64,000 bases of DNA, taken from the NCBI GenBank assembly GCA_963843465.1, contig CAWJKP010000001.1, positions 1 to 64,000 on the forward strand, in the 5' to 3' direction. Each line of letters begins with the position of its first letter. Within the stretch, counting starts at the first letter, position 1. Made by a program: the position numbers and the translations under genes. This DNA is from CAWJKP01 sp963843465 (GTDB taxonomy: Bacteria; Planctomycetota; Planctomycetia; Pirellulales; Thermoguttaceae). The notes below the pieces were generated by a model that was not told where the DNA came from, ran no database searches, and saw only the letters and a list, made by a program, of their open reading frames with translations. This document shows, one piece after another, positions 34,001 to 44,587 of the stretch.

Positions 34001-34486
34001 AGCTGAGGGTCGTGTACCCAGGCGTGGTGATAGCCGTGCCGGCGATGTTCAAAAGGTTTGGCATGTTGTTGCTAATGCCGCCCGGGCCGGTCAAGGTGAT
34101 CGCGTCGCCGCTGATCGGGAATTGATCGCCCGGGTTGCCGTTGATCGTGATGCTCGTCAGCGACAGGCCCGGAATGTCGTTGATGCTGGGATTCTGCGCG
34201 TTCAGAGCGCCGTAGATGACGTTAGCTTCGTCGAAGACCAGCGCATCGCCGCTTTCGGGCACCGGGTCAGAGCCACCAGTCGGCGTCCAGTTGCCCGGGT
34301 TGCTCCAATTGTCGTACGGGGAATTAAACCGCCGTTGGTCCAGAGGAGCGTGGTGTTTGAGAGCATCACCCTGGGCTCGAGGGGTTCGAAGGAGATGTTT
34401 GCCTTGGCGCGGGCCTTGCGGGCAGCCCGGTTGGTCTTCGTTTTTGCCGAGCGGCGGAAGAGATTGAGCCAACGGAGAGATGACAT
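13098..34486 (-). CDS. Giant LEPR-signal multidomain adhesin/scaffold with PATR, PA14, lectin, cohesin and dockerin-like modules (three frame breaks)
   Basis: The start is ATG 34486, preceded by GGGAGGTAGGT. FEPLEPRVMLS (residues 33-43) is the planctomycete LEPR-xLL signature. The body (about 120-5550) is dense in autotransporter-associated beta-strand repeats such as SGTNTYAGTTTLEDG. PA14-like modules sit near 2030-2150, 2500-2670, 3535-3695, 3855-4020 and 4920-5095 (for example NDTWVYRGYMYIP and IDDGWT), and a lectin-like module near 4510-4720. YDG/MBG domains (KIYDGST, KVYDGGT) and Ig-like domains follow, then a cohesin-like domain, a dockerin-like segment (GDATGDGTLDSSDVGL, about 6750-6820), a second cohesin-like domain and an acidic end, DDLLWGDDGEADW. 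No autotransporter beta-barrel is seen at the C-terminus. The frame breaks near 34328, 28035 and 16030; on both sides of each break the protein reads naturally, so I join the parts into about 7,130 residues. Self-association through cohesin and dockerin is inference. Confidence 0.85.
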
Positions 34487-34498
34487 ACCTACCTCCCT
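34487..34498 (-). promoter_or_regulatory. Strong ribosome binding site of the giant adhesin gene
   Basis: On the minus strand AGGGAGGTAGGT directly precedes ATG 34486. The GGAGG core ends five bases before the start codon. This fixes the start of the LEPR protein. Confidence 0.75.
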
Positions 34499-34873
34499 AA
34501 GGGAAAAAAGGAGACCCGCTGGCGGTCACGGGGAGCATGCTTTGCCCCGTGCCGGCCATCGTTCTGGTGAAGGTGATGGTGACGGCCGTCGCCGTACCGC
34601 CGAGCGTCAGGATTTTTTGGGTCCCGCTGCTGTGGATAGTTAGTATCAGGAACGCGTAGAAATCGCTGGTTGTTTTGGCGAGGGTGGGCAAGAAAGGCAA
34701 GAAATGCGGAACGACGGCTGCGAGCCGCAGCCGCCCGAACCCGCTCAGGGCTGGCAAATCGGTAGCGCGTGGTCAGAGCCATCAAGAAACAAAGGAGGAG
34801 AGAGAAGCTCAGGAAAAACACCGCACCGCGCCTCGGAAGACGCCTTAGGAGAACGCCACACCCATCAGGTGCG

Positions 34874-34901
34874 ATTCTAATCCCAAAACAAGGCTTGTCA
34901 A
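34874..34901 (-). promoter_or_regulatory. Candidate sigma-70 promoter of the giant adhesin operon
   Basis: On the minus strand a perfect TTGACA (34901-34896) is followed after 16 bases by TAGAAT (34879-34874). Transcription would begin near 34866, giving a leader of about 380 nt before the ATG at 34486. The leader is GC-rich and I see no recognisable riboswitch in it. Just upstream, at about 34911-34928, lies a short hairpin (TTTGCC ... GGCAAA). Confidence 0.5.
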
Positions 34902-35112
34902 TAAAATTGTTTTTGCCTTTTGGGGCAAAGGAGACTTTTTTTCCACGCCCCCGGCCGAACCATCCCGAGGGGGGGTCTTGGGCCGAAATTCCCGCTTGAG
35001 TACGGGATGCCCAATCCACCTGATAGTTGTTGTGCTGACGCTCTTGCTCTTGGGGACCTATTACCCCTGGAGACGGGCCTGGTGGCGGCGGGGCGAGAGC
35101 CCCCTGCGGCGG

Positions 35113-35148
35113 GAATTTTGGATTCTGGATTTTGGATTTTGGATTTTC
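35113..35148. repeat. Short tandem repeat of GGATTTTGGATT type
   Basis: Three to four near-identical GGATTTT(G) units in an otherwise GC-rich spacer. Sequence observation only. Confidence 0.7.
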
Positions 35149-35264
35149 CGGCGCCTTTCCCGCCCCGGGACCCAGCAGGCAAGCCCCAATCCAAACCCCC
35201 AAACAGTATGGCCGGCGCTTTGCGCCCCACGATCCCGCCGCGAGTTATTCGTGGCCCAACCATA

Positions 35265-35380
35265 GCCCGAAGCGTAAGCGAGGGACGCATAGCGACGTAC
35301 CCTCGCTGGCGCGTCGGGCTGTCGGCCTACCCTCGCTTACGCTTCGGGTTTCGAGTTGCCCCCGCTTGCGCTTCGGGCTT
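35265..35380. repeat. REP-like palindrome cluster (AGCCCGAAGCGTAAGCGAGGG family)
   Basis: The arm AGCCCGAAGCGTAAGCGAGG appears in one orientation at about 35264-35284. It reappears inverted at 35309-35320, 35329-35348 and 35360-35379 with small changes (CCCTCGCTTACGCTTCGGG and similar). A relative lies at 63441-63508. The arrangement is that of a cluster of imperfect inverted repeats in an intergenic region. Confidence 0.7.
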
Positions 35381-35504
35381 CGATGGCGCGCCCTGCGCTG
35401 GCGCCCTGGGCTGGCTGACAGATGTGTGTCGCTGCCGGCTCCGTCCGCGGCGAAGCGGCAGGGGCGTCCCGGCCGCGTTGGTCTACGGGCTGGAAGCCGG
35501 CGAC

Positions 35505-35528
35505 GGAAGACGTGGACCTCGGTAAGCC
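35505..35528. repeat. Left 24-bp direct repeat flanking the toxin-antitoxin pair
   Basis: A 24-bp string beginning GGAAGACGTGGACCTC and ending GGTAAGCC is identical to 36305-36328, exactly 800 bp away in the same orientation. The two copies bracket the DUF433/DUF5615 genes. Confidence 0.85.
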
Positions 35529-35539
35529 GCGGTGTGCCC

Positions 35540-35568
35540 TTGCTCTTGCCCCCCGACAGTTTTACAAT
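35540..35568 (+). promoter_or_regulatory. Candidate promoter of the toxin-antitoxin operon
   Basis: TTGCTC (35540-35545) is followed after 17 bases by TACAAT (35563-35568). The predicted transcript would start near 35575, about 27 bases before the antitoxin ATG. Confidence 0.45.
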
Positions 35569-35601
35569 GAGACCGGGGACAGCGTTTGGGAGCACTCGGC
35601 C

Positions 35602-35904
35602 ATGGCGACGTTGACCGATATTGGGACCTTGATTACGCAGACTCCGGGCATCTGCGGCGGCCGCCCCCGCATCGCCGGCACGGGCGTTTCCGTCCGCCGC
35701 ATCGCCGGCTGGTACAAGATGGGGTGGACCCCCGAGGAGATATCTCGCCGGATCGGCCATATCTCTTTGGCCCAGGTTCACGCAGCACTGACTTACTACC
35801 ATGCCAATCAGGAAGCGATGGAGGCAGAGATGGCTGCTGAGGACGCCGAGTACGATCGCCTGGAACGAGAGCACCGGGCAGCACGGGCGCAGGCGCATCC
35901 GTGA
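35602..35904 (+). CDS. DUF433-family antitoxin
   Basis: 100 residues from ATG 35602. The protein shows the DUF433 pattern: GGRPRIAGTGVSVRRIAGWY, then GWTPEEISRRIGHISLAQVH, a winged-helix-like DNA-binding fold, and a helical acidic tail. DUF433 proteins are the usual upstream partners of DUF5615 PIN-like proteins. The stop codon overlaps the start of that partner (GTGA, 35901-35904), so translation is probably coupled. By family analogy it neutralises the partner and may autoregulate the operon (inference). A longer upstream in-frame extension exists, but it reads through REP-like sequence and I reject it. Confidence 0.85.
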   Translation: MATLTDIGTLITQTPGICGGRPRIAGTGVSVRRIAGWYKMGWTPEEISRRIGHISLAQVHAALTYYHANQEAMEAEMAAEDAEYDRLEREHRAARAQAHP

Positions 35905-36275
35905 AGATACGGCTCTACTTCGACGAGGACGCCATGGATAGCGATCTCGTCGACGCACTTCGCGCTCGGTCCGTGGACCTGAGGACCGCTTACGAGGCGG
36001 GTATGATACAACGCGAGGATCACGAGCACCTGGCGTACGCCACGAGAGAAGGTCGCGTCCTGTACAGCTTTAACGTCCGGCATTTCTGCCGACTACACGC
36101 GGAAACCTTAGCGGGCGGAAGAAATCATGCGGGCATCGTGGTATGCGGGCAGCAACGCTACGGCGTGGGCGAGCAGATGCGCCGCCTGCTCAACCTCCTC
36201 GTTGCCAAGACGGCCGAAGAGATGCAAAACCGTCTGGAGTTTCTCAGCGATTGGCCTGACACGACCGACGGCTGA
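35901..36275 (+). CDS. DUF5615 PIN-like toxin
   Basis: 124 residues from GTG 35901, overlapping the antitoxin stop by four bases. The N-terminus MKIRLYFDEDA is the acidic strand of PIN-like DUF5615 proteins (IxxDED). The middle has HEHLAYATREGRVLYSFNVRHF, in which a charged helix precedes the usual 'TxN/D xDF' segment. DUF5615 proteins are predicted nucleases of type II toxin-antitoxin pairs; RNA cleavage here is inference from the family. The length is normal for the family. The pair sits between 24-bp direct repeats, which suggests arrival as a unit. Confidence 0.82.
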   Translation: MKIRLYFDEDAMDSDLVDALRARSVDLRTAYEAGMIQREDHEHLAYATREGRVLYSFNVRHFCRLHAETLAGGRNHAGIVVCGQQRYGVGEQMRRLLNLLVAKTAEEMQNRLEFLSDWPDTTDG

Positions 36276-36304
36276 CCAGGTCGCCAGGCGCTGGTCGCAG
36301 CGCC

Positions 36305-36328
36305 GGAAGACGTGGACCTCGGTAAGCC
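36305..36328. repeat. Right 24-bp direct repeat flanking the toxin-antitoxin pair
   Basis: Identical to 35505-35528 and in the same orientation. It begins 30 bp after the toxin stop codon. Confidence 0.85.
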
Positions 36329-36388
36329 TTCCTGCTCTCCTCCTCTCCTCTTTTCCTCTTCTCCTCTTCTCCTCTTCCGCGTCCTCCC
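36327..36388. repeat. Pyrimidine-rich simple sequence (CTCCTCTT)n
   Basis: About 60 bp of almost pure C/T with repeated CTCCTCTT units. It lies between the toxin gene and the end of the rhamnosidase gene. Confidence 0.75.
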
Positions 36389-36429
36389 GGTGGGCCGGCG
36401 CTCGCTGACGCGAGCTTGTCCCACCCTAC
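36389..36429. repeat. Dispersed palindrome (GGTGGGCCGGCGCTCGC family) overlapping the rhamnosidase stop codon
   Basis: The element reads GGTGGGCCGGCGCTCG ... CGAGCTTGTCCCACCCTAC. The same arms occur at 50983-51022 and 51207-51247. The TAG stop of the rhamnosidase (36428-36426) is part of the element's terminal CCCTAC. Confidence 0.75.
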
Positions 36430-39400
36430 TCGTCAGGCTGGAAGCGGTAGGCTCCCGAGGAAAGCTGCAAGACGGCGCGGCCGCCGTCCATGCCGGCGGA
36501 CTTCACGCCGGGCGACTGGCCCAAGGGGCGGCCGGACTCGCGGATCGAGGCGGTGTCCCGCGCCGGCAAAAGCAGCGTGGCGGTCGCGTTGGGCGGCACG
36601 GCGACGGACATCTGGAGCCTTTTGCCCTGGAGCGACCAGCAGACGGCGATCGGGCCGTAGAGCGACTCGTAACGCGCACGCACCCACTCCGGGCCGGCTT
36701 GGGGTCTTTGCGGGACGCCCGGCCGTATGACAAAGTTCTGGAATCCTCCGCCGCGGGGATCGGGCCGGATGCCGCCCAGGCCCTCGACGAACCAGAGGCC
36801 CAGGCCCAGGTAGGAGCTGTGCAAGAGCGAATTGTCGCCTTCCCAGGATTCCCAGAAGGTGCTGGCGCCTTGGCGGAGCATGTCGCCCCAAGCGGGATAA
36901 TCGTCCTTCGAGGCCATGGCCCAGAGCAGGTCGTCGCGGCCGCCGTCGACGAGGTTTTTCACGAGGAAGTAGCCGCCGGTGATGCCCGCGTGGACGTGGC
37001 CGCGGCGGCGGACGAGGATCTCGTCTTCCAGCCGTTTCCAGACGGCCGGCCTAAGGTCCTCGGGCGGCAGCTCGACCGCCAGCGCGATGGAGAGATTGGC
37101 CTGCGAGCCGCCGGCATAGCTGGCGTCCTCTGGTCGGAAGAACTTCGCGTGGACCGCGCGGCGGACGGACTGGGCCCGCTGGCGGTATTGGCCGGCCGCA
37201 TCGTGTTGGCCCAGCACGTCGGCGATCTGAGCGGCCGTTTGCAGGTTGTAGATCCAGTAGCAGTTGTTGAAGAACAAGGTTTCGGGCGAGTCGCCGTTGA
37301 CCCCCTTGGCGCCGGGCCAGAGCCAGTCGCCGAGGAAATCCCACTGGCCGCCCCAGCGGACGAGCATGTCGCCGGACGATTTGCTCTGGAGGAAGGCCAG
37401 CCAGCGGCGGACGGTGGGGAAGCTCTGCTGGAGGATGCGGACGTCGCCGTACTGCCGATAGACCAACCAGGGGAGCGTGACGCAAAAGCCGGACCAGGCC
37501 GGGCCGCCGCCGCCCCAGTAGGTGGGGGCGGTGTAGGGCAGGTTGCCCTCCTCGGCGGCGCCGGCGGCGCCGCTTTGACCGGCCTTGACCCCCAGGCCCC
37601 AGAGGGAGGCGTTGCCTTGCACGTCGCGCCAGTCCTGGGCCCACTTGGTATAGAAGGCGCCCAGGTGGTAGCTGTTCAGGGCGGTTTCCGTGGTGGCGTG
37701 GGCGTCGCCGCCGTAGCCCATCCGCTCGCGGTGGGGGCAGTCGACCACGTAGCCGCCGAGGCTCAAGTTCTCGAACGTCCAGAGCGTGGCGCCATAGATA
37801 GTATTGAGTAGCTTGCTGGAGCACTCGAAATCGGCGGCGCGGCGGTAGTCGGTCCGCACCAGCCAGCCGCGGACGTTGGAGGGGGCGGGCGGGGCGTCGA
37901 GCCCCTTGACGGTGATCCAGCGGCCCACGCTGTAATTGAAGCGGTTGGAAAAGGTCCCCTTGCCGGACCTTCCCAGCACGTAGGCGCTGTGCAGCCCGTG
38001 GGTCATGGCCTGGTCGGCCCGCTCGGAGAACTGGAGGTCGATCCGCTTGCCGGGCGTGCCGCAAAGGTCGATCTCCACGAAGCCGGCGAAGTTCACGCCC
38101 ATGTCTACGCGGTAGTCGCCGCCGGGCCGCGGCTGGACGGCGACCGGCCGGATGAGCTTCTGCCGGCGGTTGGGCTCGACCATCTCCGCCGAGAGCGTCA
38201 GCCGCGGCGAGAAGGTCGTGGCCGGTTTCCAGGCGGAATCGTCGAGGTCCGCCTGGCACCAGTTGGGCAATTCGCCCCGGGCGTCGTAGCGCTCGCCGCC
38301 GAAGTGCATGAAGTCCCAGACGCCCAGGAGCGTGTTGGGACTGGGGTGCGTGCGCCAGGTGGCGTCGGTGGCGATCGTCAGGCGGCTTGTGGTGCGGGCG
38401 TCCCGCCTGCCCAAAAATGCAGGCGGGACGCCTGCACCACAAGTGCCGATCGAGAGGCGGCTTGTGGTGCGGGCGTCCCGCCTGCCCAAAAATGCAGGCG
38501 GGACGCCTGCACCACAAGTGCCGATCGAGGGGCGGCTTGTGGTGCAGGCGTCCCGCCTGCCCAAAAATGCAGGCGGGACGCCTGCACCACAAGCGGCGAT
38601 CGAGAGGCGGCTTTCCGTAGCATGGGCATTCTTGCCCGTGGTAGCCCCGGGCAGCTCGATCTCGGCCTGCGCCAGCACGATGGGGCTGGCGGGCCGGTCG
38701 TCGCTGCGGTAGGGCGGGAAGATCGACCAGGAGGTGCCCAGCCATAGGCCGAGCACGTTGGCGCCGGCGTGCAGGTGCTTGGTGATGTCATAGGTGCAGT
38801 AGCGGGCCCGCTTCTTGTGGTTCGTGGCGGAGGCGCCAGCAGCGTATCGCCGACCTTGCGGCCGTTGACATAGACCTCGTGATAGCCGATCGAGGCCACG
38901 TAGAGCATCGCCCGGGCGGGCGCGGCGTCCAGCGTGAAAGGCTTGCGGAACCAGGGGTCGGGCATCGTGTTGTCGGGGATCGGCCAGCCCGGCCGCCGCA
39001 CGAAGACGGCGTCGGCGCCGATCCAGCTTGCCTGCCAATCGCCCGGCTCCAGCAGGCCCATGCTCCAGCGCGCCGGTTGGCTCCAGGCGGAGAGCTTGCC
39101 GTCCTGATCGCGGACCCGCACCTTCCAGAAGCATTCGACGCGTGAGGCCAGCGGACTGCCCGCGTAGACCACGTGGACCGATTGCGAGGAGGCTACGTCG
39201 CCGGAGTCCCAGCGGTCGCCTTCGTCCTTGGCCAGGCGATCGAGGCTGCTGCCGACGAGGACCCGGTAGGCCGTTTGGCGGAGTCCGCGGGCGGCGGCGT
39301 CTTTGGCCGCGAGCCGCCAGCTCAGCCGCGGCTGACGGACGTCGATTCCCAGAGGGTCCTGGAGGTATTCGCAGCGGAGATCGGCCAGGTCGACCGAGGC

Positions 39401-39508
39401 GGGCGCCGAGGAAGAGCCGGCCGTATCGGCGGCGGACGTATTGACTGCATGTCCCGGCGCGGCATAGAGGATCAGTCCCAGCGCCAGCAGGTTCCATTTG
39501 CTCGTCAT
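36426..39508 (-). CDS. Alpha-L-rhamnosidase, GH78 family (one frame break, internal palindromic inserts)
   Basis: The start at ATG 39508 gives a signal peptide (NLLALGLILYAAPGHA). The N-terminal domains include LRCEYLQDPLGIDVRQPRLSW, the usual beginning of the bacterial alpha-L-rhamnosidase family. The (alpha/alpha)6 catalytic domain carries DCPHRERMGYGGDAHATTET, matching the GH78 'DCP.RxE..GxxGD' region where the acid residues lie. A C-terminal beta domain ends in AYRFQPDE. Total is about 1,027 residues. The frame shifts near 38830, between GDTLLAP and SATNHKKRARYCTYD. Residues about 310-375 are encoded by a short palindrome plus three tandem copies of another palindromic element, absent from typical family members. 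The enzyme would release L-rhamnose from glycans outside the cytoplasm (family knowledge). Confidence 0.88.
38386..38593. repeat. Three tandem 75-bp copies of a dispersed palindrome inside the rhamnosidase gene
   Basis: The palindrome TTGTGGTGCAGGCGTCCC ... GGGACGCCTGCACCACAA starts at 38386, 38461 and 38536 with a period of exactly 75 bp. It is translated in frame as CGAGVPPAFLGRRDA-type repeats of 25 residues. Single copies lie between genes at 52989-53047 and 56796-56853. Confidence 0.92.
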
Positions 39509-39579
39509 TGGAGTTATCCGTCAGAAAGAAGAGCGGAAGGAGGGAACACTAATCCTCGCTAATCATCGCTAATTTACCA

Positions 39580-39764
39580 TTCGTCGCGTAGCGACGTTAT
39601 GATGGTAGCCGTGGGTTTCAACCCACGGTTTGCGATGCCCCCTATGCTTCCGTTCGTCGCGCAGCGACGATTCAGGCGTCGCTACGCGACGCAAAACGGT
39701 CGCTGGACGACATATTCCGTGGGTTAAAACCCACGGCTACCATCGCATCGTCGCTACGCGACGT
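39580..39764. repeat. Composite inverted repeat between rhamnosidase and metH
   Basis: TCGTCGCGTAGCGACG plus GGTAGCCGTGGGTTTCAACC at the left (39580-39628) recur inverted at the right (39717-39764), with further TCGCTACGCGACG arms in the middle. The element lies just past the metH stop and upstream of the rhamnosidase start. No gene is present. Confidence 0.8.
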
Positions 39765-39775
39765 TCTCCCACAGC

Positions 39776-43568
<3,793 letters not shown>

Positions 43569-43590
43569 AAAGCAGGAAGGCGAAAGGCAC

Positions 43591-43679
43591 GTAGGTTATG
43601 CTTCAGCATAACGGATTTTACATCCGCTGTTATCCTGAAGCATAGCCTACGGGCTGTTATGCTGAAGCATAACCTACGG
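43591..43679. repeat. Palindromic elements between metH and the prolyl isomerase gene
   Basis: GTAGGTTATGCTTCAGCATA recurs with arms in both orientations: 43591-43612, 43630-43651 and 43654-43676. The divergent intergenic region of about 190 bp is mostly this element. I see no B12 or SAM riboswitch signature upstream of metH. Confidence 0.8.
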
Positions 43680-43756
43680 GCTTCCCCTTGCCTTGAGGGG
43701 GCGACCCCGCAAAGATTCCCTGCGGCACTATGACCGCTGACCGCTGACCGCTGAAA

Positions 43757-44587
43757 ATGCTCCGCTACCTTGCCATGTTTGTCTGGCGCGAGCCGCTGGC
43801 CCACTTCGTCCTGGGCGGCGGATTGATCTTCCTCGCTTATTGCTACTGCTGCTCGCCGGTTGCCAACCCCGACGCGATCGTGATCACGCCGGCGGCGGCC
43901 GAAGCGGCCTTCCAACTGCGTGCCGAGACCATCGGCCGGCCGCTGACCGAGGCGGAGCGATCGGACGTGCTGGCCGAGTTGGTGGAGGAAGAATTGCTGG
44001 TCCGGGAGGCGCTGCGGCAAGGAGTCGACCGCCAAGACGCCGTGATCCGCTCGCGGCTGGCGGACAAGATGCGGTTCCTCCTGTCCGGCGAGCCTCCGGC
44101 GCCGACGCAAGAGCAGCTTCGGGCCTACTTGCAGGCCCATCGCCAACGGTTCTTGACGCGGCCGCAAGTGAGCTTCCAGCAGGTCTTCTTCGCCCGCCCG
44201 GCGGTTCGTCCGTTGCCCGACCTGGCTGCACTGCGGGCGGAGCTTCGCCGCGGCGCGGACTACACCAGGCTGGGCGATCGCCCGACCCTGGGTTGCACCG
44301 TCTCGGCGATCACCGAGGAGCAACTGGCCGCCCCCTTCGGCGCCGAGTTCGCCCGGCAGGTCTTCGCGCTGCGGTCCGGCGACTGGTTCGGCCCGCTGGA
44401 GTCGAAGCGGGGCCTGCATTTGGTGAAGGTGATCGCGCGGCAAGGTCCCACGTTGCCGGCCTTCGCGGACCTGGAGCCCGCGCTGAAGCGGCAGTGGGCG
44501 GCGGATCAGCGCGAGGAGAACTTCAAGCGTGGCATCGAGGAGATCCGCCGGCAATATATCGTCCGCCTTCCCGCGTCCGAAAAGTAA
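43757..44587 (+). CDS. Membrane-anchored parvulin-type peptidyl-prolyl isomerase
   Basis: 276 residues from ATG 43757. An N-terminal hydrophobic helix (FVLGGGLIFLAYCYCC) anchors the protein. It is followed by a helical SurA-N-like chaperone region (ERSDVLAELVEEELLVREAL) and a parvulin-like domain (about 135-245: VSFQQVFFARP, then GDWFGPLESKRGLHLVKV). A charged C-terminal helix follows. These proteins assist folding of exported proteins outside the cytoplasm (family knowledge). The TAA stop overlaps the next gene's ATG (TAATG at 44585-44589). This pairing with a HupE/UreJ-type gene is seen in other bacteria, so the two probably act together. Confidence 0.85.
   Translation: MLRYLAMFVWREPLAHFVLGGGLIFLAYCYCCSPVANPDAIVITPAAAEAAFQLRAETIGRPLTEAERSDVLAELVEEELLVREALRQGVDRQDAVIRSRLADKMRFLLSGEPPAPTQEQLRAYLQAHRQRFLTRPQVSFQQVFFARPAVRPLPDLAALRAELRRGADYTRLGDRPTLGCTVSAITEEQLAAPFGAEFARQVFALRSGDWFGPLESKRGLHLVKVIARQGPTLPAFADLEPALKRQWAADQREENFKRGIEEIRRQYIVRLPASEK

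Larger units (their letters stand above)
34902..35539. other. Gene-free spacer rich in repeats
   Basis: No convincing gene is present. The open frames here translate simple repeats and palindromes. The stretch holds an AT-rich tandem (GGATTTTGGA units, 35113-35148), which gives spurious IQNPKSKI-type translations, and a cluster of REP-like palindromes. Confidence 0.6.

Noticed and set aside
34769..34999. A 76-residue plus ORF in the leader of the giant gene.
   Set aside because: No ribosome site, basic low-complexity sequence, and it overlaps the candidate promoter on the other strand.
36312..37811. A 499-residue plus frame and 37989-38747 opposite the rhamnosidase.
   Set aside because: Antisense of a recognisable GH78 gene.
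38386..38593. A short CRISPR-like array.
   Set aside because: The 75-bp period and palindromic arms could suggest one, but the spacers are near identical and coding, and no cas gene is near.
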